Shown here: one piece after another, positions 36,149 to 48,664 of the stretch
Numbering within the stretch: the stretch's first letter is position 1
How the letters are laid out: every line of letters begins with the position of its first letter
Source: Gonapodya prolifera JEL478
Taxonomy: Eukaryota > Monoblepharomycota > Monoblepharidomycetes > Monoblepharidales > Gonapodyaceae
NCBI GenBank assembly: GCA_001574975.1
Contig: KQ965790.1
Span: 128,313-192,312 of the forward strand
Length of the DNA: 64,000 nt
Reading direction: 5' to 3'
Notes under the pieces: generated by a model
Told to the model about the DNA's origin: nothing
The model's database searches: none
The model's input: the letters and a program-made list of their open reading frames with translations, nothing else
Made by a program: the position numbers and the translations under genes

Positions 36149-37478
36149 ATGGCAACCTCAAAGCGCGTCGTAAGTTCGCCATGATTCACGAGTGACATAA
36201 TCAGCCACACTAACATCCTGAATCCTATCAGATCTTCATCTTCGGCGCTACCGGACAGCAAGGCGGTGCACTCCTCGCGTCTCTGCTGGCGCGCCACAGC
36301 GACATCTTCACCTTCCGTGTGCTCACTCGAAACCCAGACTCTCCCAAGGCCAAGGCAATTGCACAAAAAGGCGTGGAGGTCATCAAGGGCGACATGGCAG
36401 ACGAATCCACCTACAGCGACGCGTTAAAGGCCGTGTGGGGAGCTTACTTAGTGACGATATTTGGAAAGAGTACGGAGGAAGAGTTTCGAGAGGTGAGATT
36501 TCGTGTGTTCTTTCGGAGGCTGACTCAGACCCATTCTAAACTCAATTGCGCCACAGGGTAAAACTGCCGTGGATGCCGCACACAAAGCAGGAGTGAAGTA
36601 CATTGTGTTTTCGTCTGCCGGGGGCTTGGACAAGAAAGAAGCTCAGTGAGTCACCTGCTTTCCATCTTCTGCGCCTATTATCTAAGCTCATGCGTATCCT
36701 ATCAGGCAAATCCCAATTTGGGCAGCCAAACATCAAATCAGCGAGTACATCAGAACAAAGACATGGACCGAAGGATATAGTATTCTCTCCCCCGTAGGTG
36801 GGTCGAGAGCTTCGCAGCCTTTTACTTGGACGACGCGACGCAGTCTTCAACCTCTGTATCGTCCCACTTAGGCTTCTTCGAAAACCTCGAAATGTTTGGA
36901 CGCATCACAGAGGGCAAGATTTCCAGCTTATTCAAACCAGATATGAAGGTGAGAGCAAATGCGTGTTAACATCCGGCCCGTGTCATCATCTCACCTTCCA
37001 ACCACACTGTAGGGTCCCTCCGTTTCCGTCCGCGACATTGGCGACGTGGCTGCCCTGGCGTTTGCCAAGCCCGAGAGCTTTCGCGGGCGGGATACGATGA
37101 TCGTCGGGGACGTTATATCCGGTGACGAAATGGCATCAGTGAGTTCGCTCGTCCAAGCTCGGGTCGACCTCGCAATCGAAATCTCACACTTCACACCTGC
37201 ACCTTTAGACTCTCTCCAATCTGACAAAGCGCCCATGGAAATACACACAAGTGCTTCCCCCTTTCCTGCAACGCCTCCTCATCCCACGAGTATACCCAAT
37301 GGTACAATTCCTCGAGAGCTCGCCAATGGATCTCACGGTGGAGATTGCCCATCTGAAGGCACTCAAACCCGACATGCAGGACTTCCGCGCTTGGTGTATC
37401 AGCAAGGGGTTAGTGGCAGAAAAGGAGGGGAAGGTCGCTTACAAATACGCCGAGAAGAAGTGGTGGGGGCTGTTTTAG
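36149..37478 (+). CDS. NmrA-like NAD(P)-binding protein
   Basis: Atypical short-chain dehydrogenase of the NmrA/HSCARG group, Rossmann fold, often a redox sensor or reductase. Exon 1 is tiny (36149-36169, MATSKRV) and splices to IFIFGATGQQGGALLASLLA, whose GATGxxG is the dinucleotide loop. Then FRVLTRNPDSPKA (Arg selecting the NADP phosphate), VIKGDMADESTYSDALK, YLVTIFGKSTEEEF, AGVKYIVFSSAGGLDKK, FLGFFENLEMFG-like sequence after an intron, VRDIGDVAALAF and a C-terminal MQDFRAWCISKGL. Four or five introns; all boundaries beyond the first were read only approximately. The gene stands alone, with no pathway neighbour. Confidence 0.86.
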
Positions 37479-39016
37479 AAGATTGGATTTGGCGATGTGG
37501 TAGAGGGTGATCATGTTTAACATTTAGTCTTTCATTTTTTGATTTCATTTTGTAGATTGCAGGAGTATTGACGTGAATACCGAATTCGAATAATTGGTCA
37601 GATTGTTATTGGGGGATTCTTGCTCGAGATGCAACCCAATGGCTAGGCCACACAAACTTTGCTGTTTGCATTTTATGATTGAGGAGCCAACAGCAGACAT
37701 GTTATCGACAAGGCAGCCAACATTCGGAAGGGTGGTATATGAAACATTGAAACTGAAAAAGGCAGGCAGCCGCACTACAGCGAATGTTGCCGGTGGGGTG
37801 CACGAGCGTTGGGCCTCAGTGGCATGGGGAAACAAGCGGATCAAAGTTTGAAAGTCATTAATTTCTCAACATCCAAAATCCAGACCTCCAGCGCGAACTA
37901 TCTCCGGCCAGAACAGGCGGCGAAATGAATCCAGTTCCAAGAAAGAAATGTTGTCGCAATCAGAAAGTGCAATTAACGAGACACTTGGGGATCAAGAATC
38001 AGGTGGTTCATGGCTCCATTAATTTTAAACTCCACAACAGAGCAAGATCCAATCTCGTGTATGGCACCGGGAGGAGATCTACCTTCATTACGTAGTTGAA
38101 AAATAATTAAGAAACACGATTGCAGGTGGCGTGGTGACCAGGTGCTCTTTCTCGGTCTACGGAGTCTCAAGAGCACCTGCCGCGTTTCGACCAGCAGTGG
38201 AAACCAGAACACTGAGTGTTTAAGACCGTGGTTCTGCGGCAAAACGTGGTGCTTGTCTACTTGCGCATCGAGCCACGGGAAGAGACATAACAGAGTCCCC
38301 ATGGTAGCACTGTACAACGTCTTTGTAAACAACGGTGCGGGGTCCCTTCGACGAACATGCGTCTCCTCAAAGACCCGCCGCGTTTTGGTCAGCAGTGGAA
38401 ACCACAACACTGCGTGTTTAAGACCGTGGTTGTGCGGCCAAAACCTCCCCGAGCCAAGGTTGCGAAAGCAATGGCTCATGAAACATCATATCTCAGCAAA
38501 TGGGGGCAACGGAGTAGTGTCAAACAGTACTTCAAGAGAAACCACGTCCCCAAGTAGCATGGGAGTCGGCTTGTTCAATACATCATAGAATCGCGTCGAA
38601 GACGAGCCAGACATAGGAGAGAGCCCCCGTTCCAGTCCCAGGTTGTCGCTATGAAGATGTCGAACACGAAGTTGTGTGAATGCTGGACTGGGACTGGTTC
38701 TGTGCGTTGTGGCAGCATACTCGGCGTACAGCCCGGTGCCGTAGAACTCTCTCTCGCCTCGAGTTCGCCCCGTCTCCAGCTGGTCACCGGCGCTGGCAAG
38801 GAGGGATAGCGGTCGCCTTAACAAAGCGATTGCGCTCTCGAGGCCCGGACCCGGTAGTCCGTCGGCGCAAACTTGCGGTAAGTGGTTCTCAAGAAGACCA
38901 AGAGAAGCACTTCGATGTGGGGGAGTGGGGTGAAAAAGGGGTTTGGTAATTACTACATTTGACTGGTAAGAGTATGCAGCTTTATTATTGTTCTGCTGCC
39001 CTTCGAGTGATTTATC
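37479..39016. other. intergenic, contains a dispersed direct repeat, no clear gene
   Basis: About 1.5 kb. A 168-codon minus-strand frame (38479-37973) is open across both copies of the direct repeat listed separately and would encode two similar blocks (NHGLKHAVLWFPLL and NHGLKHSVFWFPLL). Nothing resembles a known domain, so I leave it uncalled. Confidence 0.4.
38178..38444. repeat. imperfect 65-bp direct repeat
   Basis: Copy 1 at about 38178-38241 and copy 2 at about 38379-38444 share CAGCAGTGGAAACCA, AACACTG and GTGTTTAAGACCGTGGTT cores, about 85-90% identical, spaced about 200 bp start to start. The copies are in the same frame relative to one open minus-strand frame. Confidence 0.8.
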
Positions 39017-42000
39017 ATGGAACCCCCCCAAAAACGCGCAAACAATGAGAACAGCAGTGCGCGATCATCGGGATCGAACTCTTATCACCGAGCTAAAGGG
39101 AAATCGGGAGTAATGGCAGCGAATCGGGCCATGCCAGACTCGGCACCTGCGGCGGACACGGAAGAGCGGCTCCAGCGCGAAAGCCAGATGGCTGAGCTGT
39201 GTGAAAAATGGACAAGTGAGTGATGTTAATCCAGGAGTAAGGACGGGGCAAGCGTGGTGGAGAGACTGGAACAACTTCCTGTTCCCCATGATTTGGCATC
39301 ATTCTCTCAGAGGAACTGTCGCAAGAAATCGTGCAGTTATGCCGTGCGCAGCTCGTATCAATACTTCATGACTTGGAACTGTCGACTCATTTTCCTGTAT
39401 ATCTGAGGTCGGTGAAAATGTCTTCGCATTGAGTTAAAATTCGACTGAACCATTTTGTACCTACTCAGCACCTTGGCTCTTCATAATTCGAATCCCCGAC
39501 TATCACAGGAGCTCTTTTTCGAGAACAGCGATGGATTTCGTCAGCGGAGCCACGTTCTGGAAGATGCAGTGCAAGCCGCTCAGTTCCTAATTCACGAAGA
39601 GCTTCGTAAGACTGAGGAGAGTATTTATTTTCGGATGAAGGAGCACGTGCATTTGCGACTGAAAGAGTGAGGACGTGCAACCTTCTCCCTGGACTCTTGT
39701 AACTTCAGCCGTTCATGCCCAAAAAGCTTTCACGCTCTCCGTGACCGATCAGTCTTTTTCACTTCGCTACCTCGCTCCTCCAGTTTGGGAAGCCTTATTT
39801 CTCTCCGTGGAACCGTTGTAAGGGCAGGAATGGCAAAGGTTCTGGAGTACGAGCATTTGTTTGAGTGTGCCAAATGCCACGGTGTCTTTCGAGTACGAGC
39901 CGATAGGGAAGAATATCATGTCGTGAAGCGGCCATCCCGCTGTGGGGCTGAAAAGGGGGACGACCGATGTGACGGCACAAAGTTCCGGCAAGTCGAACAG
40001 AAAGACAGGCCCACAAAAGACTACCAGGAAATTAAGGTACTTGGCATTGCATTGGACCCCTTTTGGTGTGCTCCCACTTTTCCCGCGGTGCACTTTGTCA
40101 GATTCAAGAAAATGTGGGGAGCCTCACCGTTGGACGCATTCCGCGTTCCATGACTGTAATTCTGGAGGATGATCTCGTCGACTCATGTAAACCAGGTGAT
40201 GATGTGGCTATTACGTGAGTTATGAATACACCTGAGCAATTTGTTTCTATCACGTCTCGACTCATTTTCTTGATAGTGGCACACTTATTCGGCGGTTTCC
40301 ACAACTTAAAGTGGGTGAACGCGCCGACCATGAGCTGGTACTGTTCGCGAACTACGTGCATACGCGAAACCATGCTGATCGGGCGGCAGACGAAGTTGAC
40401 GAAGATGTTCGGAGGATGTTCGAAGAGTTCTGGACGCTTGCGAAAAGTACTGGAAGAGAAGTGGAAGGTGAGATATGCGATCGGCATTTGGGTGGATCTA
40501 TTTGGTGAACCCTGCATTGCCGTTCAAGCTCGAAACCTCATTCTGGCTTCCTTCTGTCCTCGAGTGTTCGGTCTCTATTTCGTCAAACTAGCCATATTGC
40601 TTGTGCTTATGGGTGGCGTTGAATCTATAGAGACTGGATCGAAGGTGCGCGGCGATTCGCACCTTCTGCTGGTTGGGGATCCGGGTGAGTTGACAAAAAA
40701 ATGGTGCTGTTCGATGTCTCTAGGAGCCAACCCCATGACATTTTAAAGGTACCGGAAAGTCGCAATTCTTGAGACATGCTGCTCTCCTTGTTCCGAGAGC
40801 AGTTCTTACGACAGGGGTGGGATCAACCAACGCGGGGCTGACGGTCACGGCAGTTCGTGAAAGCGGGGAATGGCAACTAGAAGCTGGTGCACTGGTACTT
40901 GCCGATCGAGGAGTCTGCTGTATCGATGAGTTTGGAAGTGTAAAGAAGGGCGAGCAAGCCAGTGTTCTTGAAGCGATGGAGCAACAGGTGAAGATTGAGG
41001 ATTCTATGAGCGTTGCTCTCTGAATAACAGTGACTCAAACCTCAGACAATAAGCGTTGCGAAAGCAGGAATAGTTGCGAAGCTACTCACCCGGTGTTCTG
41101 TCCTTGCCGCTACGAATCCAAAAGGATCTTATGATCCTCAACAATCGATTCAAGTCAATACAGCTCTTAACTCTCCACTAATTAGTCGCTTTGATCTCGT
41201 TCTCGTTCTCATTGACGGTAGAGATGAAGCCTGGGATCGGTGAGATATTCATTATGGTTGGCGAATGTTTCGTCCAACGCACAAACGTGCTTCTTCAATA
41301 GGATGGTATCCTCATTTATTCTGAGTAATGAAGTTCAGTCTACGTCCGGTATCTCTCGAGACACTTCGGCCTCCCCTTCATTATGGTCCTATGACCTGCT
41401 GAGACTTTATGTCCAATATTGCCGGAGCAAGTTTAAACCCAAGCTCAACCCCGAGGCAGAGGCTGTTTTGAAGTCTTATTTCTTGGCAAAACGTAAAGCC
41501 GAGCGGGCAGACCTGGGCCGGACAACAGTTCGATTACTGGAGAGTTTGATTCGACTGTCGCAGGCACACGTGAGCATAAACGGAGTTTTTTTTTCGGAGA
41601 TTTTTTCTTAAGTTTAATAATGATTTTGCCACAAGGCAAAGCTCATGTTTCGTGATTCGGTCACTCTACAGGACGCAGTGGTGGCTGTTCATTTGATGGA
41701 ATGTTCAGTGTCCTCCTCGGCGCTCCTCGGCTTTGTAGACGACGCAGTTCCATCTGGTATCAAGGGTGTTCTCCGGTCTGCCTTTCCCGAAGAGCCAGAT
41801 GATGATTACAGAAAAGTCGGCGAGTTGAAAACCAGGAACGCGTTTAAGCGTCATTCTTGGTTGTGTTAACATTACACATTGTCAACAGAGTCCGCCGTGC
41901 TCAGTCAGTTGGGTCTCAAGGAGCTTATACCAACAGATCCCCAGCAATCTGCCCGAACTTCGGAATCACCGAAGCCACCATTACCCACACGACCATCGAA

Positions 42001-43423
42001 ACGGCATCTCCACCAACCTGTCTCAACATCAGAAGAGACGAAAGCACCGTCACCAGAGAGAACGGCCTTGCAAGATCCCGAGCAAAGACAGCAAGGTGCC
42101 CAAAGGGCGCCAGATGTTCGTGTTCAGGCAGATGCTCCGAATCGTCCGAGTCAGACGTTTGTTGCGGTGTCGAATAATGCGAAAGAGGCAAGCTCGACCC
42201 AGCAATCACAAAGAAACCCCTCTCGATCAGCGCCGCCGAAGCCTGTTGAAGTCGCCCCTCCAAAGATACCCTTTCCTTCACATCCACCTTCACAGCCAGC
42301 AAATGTGACTCAATTGTCAATGAGGATGCCTTCTGGTTTCGGTCCACAGAGCAGTCAGAGTCAAATGGATTCTACGCAGACGGTTTCGGGCGTTAAGCGA
42401 AAACCAGGAGCTTTGCTTGAAGACATTGGAGAGGCTGCAGATGGACTTGCCGGAGACGTCTCGACTCCTCCTAGCTCCAGTCACCTAGGAAAACTGGGGC
42501 GATTCGTTTTCAATCGTAAGCCGATTACCACCGCTCCCCCATCGAAGACGGAGCAGACGGTGCACTCATCCGCAACGCCTCCAGTGAGGGATGCTCCTCC
42601 GCAACTGTCGAACCTTCCAATCCCGGCGCCACTATTGGTTGTTGAGAAGGCGACTGGCGGTCAAGTCGTCCCCAATCACCCCGTCCCTTCTGCTCCACTG
42701 ACTTCAAAACATTCCGCCACTCCTCCAATATGGAAAACTGCATCGTCTGCATCTGCTCCTCCAGGTGCACCTTTTGTTGGAGGGAATCACCAAAACACAC
42801 CGGGTCGTTTCGCTCCACCAAATCCGCCTTCCTTGAGCCTTGAAAATCACGGCGTTCCCTCTGCTGCTTCACCATGGAGTGGGAATAATCAAATTGCAAT
42901 GGGCCGCTCGGCTCCCCCAAACCCACCTTCCATCCCCCAAGTCGTACCGTCAGCTGTTTCTTCAGGTATTGGAAATCTTCAAAAGACATTGGGCCGACCG
43001 GTGCCTCAGAATCCCGTTTCCATCACCACTGCGAATGATGCAACACCTTTTCCTCCCGGCCCCAGTGACGACGATGACTTTGACTTCGACATCGACCCCG
43101 AGCTGCTCGCCCTAATTGATGATGAAGAACTGTTAGACACACCTGTTGTTTCTGCACACCAAGGCTTTCAATCGACGAAACCAGCAGATCCTGACAACAG
43201 ACCGGACGTTCCGGAAGTTGAGACACCCCACGGACTTGGAAACACAATCCCGGTCCCCACACATTCTGCACCTTCTGAAGTGGTAAACCCCCCGAACAAT
43301 GGCGCTGTCGATGACTTTGATGAAATGGACTTGGGGTGGGATTTGGACAGTCACGATTTGTCGCCTGCCACATGTGCAGAAGATGCCACGCGACAATCCA
43401 AAAAACGACGTTTTCTTGTATAA
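39017..43423 (+). CDS. MCM9: MCM9-type helicase
   Basis: Hexameric-helicase family protein acting with MCM8 in homologous recombination and fork repair. N-terminal MCM fold with zinc ligands ([25 protein letters not shown]), [18 protein letters not shown]-like loop across an intron, [20 protein letters not shown], then Walker [14 protein letters not shown] (split by an intron ending at 40748), [13 protein letters not shown], Walker [25 protein letters not shown], sensor [10 protein letters not shown] and arginine-finger SRFDLVLVL. The helicase part ends near 41820. A long C-terminal exon to TAA 43421-43423 adds about 500 disordered residues with three NPP-type repeats and acidic patches ([20 protein letters not shown]). 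These features favour MCM9 over MCM2-8. About ten introns. Confidence 0.9.
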
Positions 43424-43522
43424 TATCATCGCTAGCATAATATAATGATAATGTGGTAAATCTGAAAGAAACGAAGAGTGATTCAAGAATTATTTTTTTA
43501 AGTAATGGTACGTACGACCCCA

Positions 43523-46500
43523 CTACAACGCCTCTAGCGCGTGCCCCTCCATGGTCATTTTTCGTACTCTCGCATACAACTGTTGGAACTGCTCGTGGGC
43601 CACATGAGGCACTCCCTCCTCGTCCGACAGGTAATCGTCCTCCTCCGAGAAATCCACAACTGCAGACAAATTGTCCGCGTCGACGGTGTGCGAACGGAAG
43701 GGGAAGTAGTACCGGCTCTCCTTTTTCTGAGGCGCCATCGTCTCTTGTGCGAGCTGGGGAGTCTCGGGGTGCACCTGCCGCAGATTGGAGTCGCTGAGCC
43801 ACTTGTTCCAAAACTTTCTGGGTCGGGTTGGGCTGATGGCTTCGTACGACGGACGATCTCCGCTCCGGCGCCCGTCCGCGCTGCCGGGCGCCGTCGGGGG
43901 GTCTACCGCGGGTGGGACCGGTGGATTCGTGAGGTGCTCCTCCGAGTTGCTTCGGCTTCTCCGTCGTGACAGCGAGCGCAACAACCTCGTCATCGAATTT
44001 TCCTTCTTCGCCGGTGCCGATTTTGTGGCGGTTGCTGCCACCACGGTGATGTCTGCCGAAACCCTCGGGGATGGCGGCTCCCCTGCACTACTTGCGTGGG
44101 ACCTTGCCGGAGACGCCGACCTGCGCCGCGACTCATCGTCCTCATTCGACTGTACGGACCCTCTCCTCTTCGCAATCCACTCGTATGGCATCTTGACCAC
44201 CTCGAGCACATGACTCGGGCTCGGCGGACGAGGAAGTGAGTTAGCAAGTCCTTCGAACGACCTGCGGATGGACGACGTCGCGGCCTTCTTTGCCGCCGCG
44301 CGCTTGACGACGGCGTCCATTTGTGCGCGCGCCAGCTCTATCTCGCGCTCGATGATGTCGGTGGCGGCGCGCACGCCGTCCTCTTGCGCGATTTGGGCAG
44401 CAATGCGGAGCGCGTTGGCTCGCATTTCGGACCAGGTCGTGATCTGAGTGATGGCGGAGACGAACTCGTCGACGGTCGTTTTCTTGATCCTGTTTTCGGG
44501 GGTGGGGGTAGGGTTGGAGTTCGTCGCAGAACAGAACGTGTGAATGACCTTCTGGACAAACAACCCCCCACGAACCTCCCAGTACAAAACCCTCACCTCA
44601 CTCCGACCTTCGCCCTCTCCAAAATATCCCCCCAGAAATGCTGATCTCCAAAAAACGGGTGCACAGCCGTCGGTTTCCCGGCCCTCAACCCGGCCGCCAC
44701 TGTTCCCGCACCACCATGATGCACCACGGCGTCCACCTGGGCAAACAAGTAGTCGTGCGGGACGGCCCCGATCTTGATCACATTCTCCGGCCACTCCACT
44801 GCCGCGCCTGCCGCATGCGCACCACCGGCGCCGGGCTTCCCGCGGCCGCTCCACCCTTCAGCGACCACAAACGCCGCATCGCACTTCCTCGCAGTCTCCG
44901 CCACGACGCGGGAGAACGCCACGGCGTCGTCGATGACGATAGAGCCCGTGCCAATGTACACGATGGGCCGCGTCCCGCGGTGTTTGGTTAGGAAGGAGGT
45001 CAGCGCAGCGGGCGGTTCGTACCCCACGTCGGGGTTGTCGAGGAAGAAGTAGCCCGGGACGTGTGCGGTGGCGGGCCAGTCGGGGGGGGAGGGGAGGACG
45101 CTGGGCGCTGTGTGGGTTGTGCGATGAGGGTGGGACAAGTTGGTGGGAACGTTCAAGTGGCCGTGCACGAAACTGCCGGGACAACCAAAAAACTCACAGT
45201 AACAGTAAATCGTGGGTATCTCGCCCGCCCATATGGGCCCGAATAGCGTCGTGGGATCCAGCCCAATCCGCTTCCGGAACTTGTTGATTTGCCTAAGGGT
45301 GTGGGATATGTTAGGATCGGTGTTCCCCTTTTCGCTCCCTCCCCCCCCNCCCCCCTCTCGCGGCCCCCAAAACGCACATATACATCCCCAACGCCATCCC
45401 ATCGCTCGTCAGCTTATGCGTGAGCAAATTCCACCCGCCGCCCATGGCCGCGTTGGGGACGAAGAAGGGGTGGGCGAATGCGCGCGTGGCGTGCCAGGGC
45501 ATCGTCATAGCGGAGATGTACTGGGGGCGGAAGTTAGAAGGGAACAAGTAAAAACACGGAATGAGCACAACAACCCAGTAGCAGTCCGTGAAACTCCCCG
45601 ATAAGCCACAACAGACTCAACGACACCCAATCACTCCGGTGAGCCCACAAAGGCCCCATGAAACCCAACAAAGCCACACAAGCACATACCAAATCCAAGC
45701 GAACAGAACCAAACCCACCCACCCACCAAACTCACCGGCACATGATACGCCTCCGCGACATGCACCCCACACAACGCCGAGGGCGTGCCAATAATCAAAT
45801 CCGTCCCTTTACACGCCTGATACGCCGTGAGCATCATATCATCGATCCACGGCCTGAGCACAAACTGGCCCTCTGCCAAGAACCGCGGTGTGAACATGCC
45901 CTTCTCGGTCGCGAACGCCATGATGAGCACCGGGTCCCCTGCGACGGGCGCGAATTCGAGACCGTGCGAGAGAACAAAGGACCGGAATTCGGTGAATGTG
46001 GCGATACGGACTGTGTAGTTGTGCGGAGCGGAGGCGAGGTGCTTGCCCCAGGCGATGAAGGGCTGCACGTCCCCGCGCGAGCCGATGGTGAAGATTGTGA
46101 TGTGTCGCACGGGGCGCGCGGCCGTGTCGGTGGGTGAGAGGGGTGAGAGTGGCGCTGTTGCTGATGCGGATGGGGATGGGGATGGGGGAGCCGAGATGGA
46201 GATGGAAGCCGTCGAATGGGTTGGTGAGGGCGGGTCGTGGGCGTGGGCGTGGGCGTGTGCTTGGGAGTGCGAGGGGTCCACGGAGGCGTTCGAAGAGGCG
46301 TTCGTGGACGAGAGCGACGACGTGGGTGAGGGCGGGTCCAGCAGCGGCGAGACGACTGTGGCGGTGGACGGGCGGACGATTGAGATTGTGGGTAGGGGCA
46401 GGTTGCGCGCTATGGCAGCGGGAGTGGGAGTGGGAGGTGCGCGGGTGGGAATGGGAGTTGCGAGAGTGGAGAGGTGCGCTTGAGGGGGAAGAGTAAGAGC

Positions 46501-47549
46501 AGGTCCAGGTCCAGGTGCGAGAGCGGGTTGGGACGGGTGGTGGAGCGTGAATGGAGTAGGTGAGTGAGGACGCAGTGGCGAGGATGGAGAAGAGGGGAGA
46601 GCGAGCGTGGCGGGGTGTGTGGCGTATTGTCTGGAGGTTTGGGCGGGTATGGGAACAGTGACCAGGGCGAGTATCGTGAGAAAAAGAGGCGAAAGGGGAG
46701 TTGGAGGAGTGAGAATTGGTGAAAGGGAAGTAGAATAGTGAGAACACAAACTCGCAGCACCGCCTAAAAGAGAACCGAGCAGCACCGCCGAACAGAAGTA
46801 CTCACTCAACCAACCCTCTCAACACGCCCAACAACCCATCCCTAACTCTCTTTGCGTAAAAGTGCATCTCCAAATCCAACATCGCAGTGTGGTCATCCGC
46901 GACGTGCACCTTGAGCGCGGCCATGAACCCGTCCGTGCCCGACACGGACACGCGCGTCGATGGTGCGGTGCAGGGTACGACGACGGAGCACTGCTCGTGG
47001 TCCGAGGCGCAGGGGGAGGAAGGGTCAAGACACACGACCCCGAGGATTGTGGTGAGCGAGGGGCTGATGTGTTGGAATGCGAGGTGGCGTTCGAAGCTTT
47101 TGGTAGGTGGGTAGGGGGTGGGGGGTAGAGGGAAGGGGTAGAGGGTAGGGGGAGGAAGAGTGAGTGAGTGAGGTGAGTGGTGACGAAATGAGCAAAGCAG
47201 AAAGAGTTATCATGTCTGCACGGTGCGGATCCAGGCGTGTTGATGTGATCCGAGTCACAGATCCAATGACTGATCCGCTCCGCGGTGTATTCGCTTCCTG
47301 CCTCCCACAGGTCTCGCCCTCGTTCCCGAGAGTATTCGACCCCGTAGATCATTCGCCTCCGGCGGGAGTACGCGGATGAGCCGGTTCGCCGGGATATCTG
47401 CCTCCGACGGACTTCCTCGGTGAGCCCTCTCGTACCTCGACCTCGGCTTCGCACCGCGAGAGTATTCCACTTTGTGTGGATCATCTGCCGCCTCCGTCTC
47501 TCGCAACACTCACAGGTACACCTTCCCCCTTCGCCAGACCCCGCCGACA
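43523..47549 (-). CDS. sterol glucosyltransferase-like UDP-glycosyltransferase with GRAM-like N-terminus, 5' end unresolved
   Basis: Glycosyltransferase family 1/28 enzyme like fungal sterol 3-beta-glucosyltransferases (Ugt51/Atg26). The N-terminal PH/GRAM-like segment is split by an intron: FITVGGVWRRGKVYL then FERHLAFQHISPS. A long Pro/Ser-rich linker follows. The catalytic part starts ITIFTIGSRGDVQPFIAWGKH and continues FAPVAGDPVLIMAFATEKGM, LIIGTPSALCGVHVAEAYHVP, YISAMTMPWHATRAFAHPF, GLDPTTLFGPIWAGEIPTIY, RPIVYIGTGSIVIDD, and the donor-binding VHHGGAGTVAAGLRAGKPTA then HPFFGDQHFWGDIL. The C-terminus is a basic-acidic tail, stop at 43523. An intron of roughly 400 bp near 47110-47510 carries GC-rich repeat cluster E. 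Base 45349 is N in an intronic homopolymer. Exons upstream of 47549 were not found. Confidence 0.83.
47205..47500 (-). repeat. GC-rich intronic repeat, cluster E (glycosyltransferase intron)
   Basis: Diverged units with ATTCGCCTCCGGCGGG (about 47350), TGCCTCCGACGGAC (about 47400), CCTCGGTGAGCCCT, ACCTCGGCTTCGC and CGCGAGAGTATTCCA. Lies between the coding pieces ending in GKVYL and beginning with FERHL, so it is intronic, in the same sense-strand orientation as clusters A-D. Confidence 0.8.
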
Positions 47550-48664
47550 GTGATGAAGCACTTTGACGACTGGTGGACTGTTGATAAATTCGCTCATCAG
47601 CTCTCTGCTCTCTTGTCCCCCTTCCGCTCCCCTCTCCTACTCACACTGCTCGTCGCTCATCACCAGTCCGAACCTCGTCCATGGATTCGCCTCGTATTGT
47701 CCGCTCCTCGTCGGCCCGGCCCCATGTCGCCCGTCCTTGTCTCTTCCAGATCCTCCCCGTGTGTCGTTAGAAGCGTCTCTGGTGGGTGATGGATGCGAAT
47801 GTCCCTCGCCGTGGGACGGAACCGGAGATAGAGACAAAGGCCGCATCATTACGCTGACTTGTCTCGCGGACTGGACTCTGCGACGATGCAACGGATGCGA
47901 TCGCTGGTCGCCGCTCTCTCTGCGCCGATCAGCCGAGACTTGTTCCTTCTCTTGTCAAGAGCGGAGTCCGCGGACAGGTGGTCGGGTGAATTCTCAGTTC
48001 AGCCTGATCCAGGTTGTCGAGGGTTTCGATACAATCGCAACTCAGCAATTTGCACGTGGCGCAGGTATTCCCGGAATGTACTCGGTGTGTTTACCCGTCG
48101 CGCTTGTGTATTCGTCGAATAAGGAGCCGGAATATTTCTGTACCCCTCCTCGTCTTTGTGGCCGGTCACAACACCATCCCGCAACATCGCATTTGTTCCC
48201 ATCACATAACCCTCTCCGTGGTTCATCTACAAACACCGGCCAAAGTACATCTCGAATTGATCTCACCAGTTCATTCACGTCATGAACACAGCCGGAGCAG
48301 GTACTGTAGCAAAGGTGTTTCATGGTACCGTTTGGACTTTGGCGGCCCCTTCGCCTCTCCACCCCTCGTCCGTCGTGAGTGACGGAAGCGCAGCGAGGCA
48401 TTTGCCCGAGGCCAGTGTCTCCGCGGAGACCGAGTGGAATGCATACTCATCGCGGACCGATATCGACGCCCAAGTGCGAAGCACTTCTGAATCCATTTTG
48501 TTCTTCTTCGTTTGAATGTTGTTTTTCGGGGAGGTGGTGAAGCGGGATTGGGGACGTTTTGGGACTGTATTGAAATCGGCCCTGCCGAGAACGAGCGCGC
48601 CAAGAGAACAAAGTATAGAGTAGCATGAGAGCAGAGACCTGCGTCGGACCATTTTTATCACTCG
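47550..48664. other. unresolved stretch, possible 5' exons of the glycosyltransferase gene
   Basis: About 1.1 kb with long open frames on both strands (for example 240 codons plus at 47563-48285, 119 and 113 codons minus at 48401-48042 and 48661-48320). None has a recognisable domain. The glycosyltransferase needs an upstream exon and a start somewhere here. Confidence 0.4.

Noticed and set aside
38486-39031. 181-codon minus-strand frame upstream of MCM9
   Set aside because: No domain or compositional support, and it overlaps the MCM9 start and promoter.
46200-46260. Short tandem His-Ala (HAHAHAHA) repeat as a separate repeat locus
   Set aside because: Part of the low-complexity linker of the glycosyltransferase; only a few units.
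47563-48285. 240-codon plus-strand open frame
   Set aside because: No recognisable domain, competing frames on the minus strand, and it overlaps the exon of the glycosyltransferase at 47510-47549.
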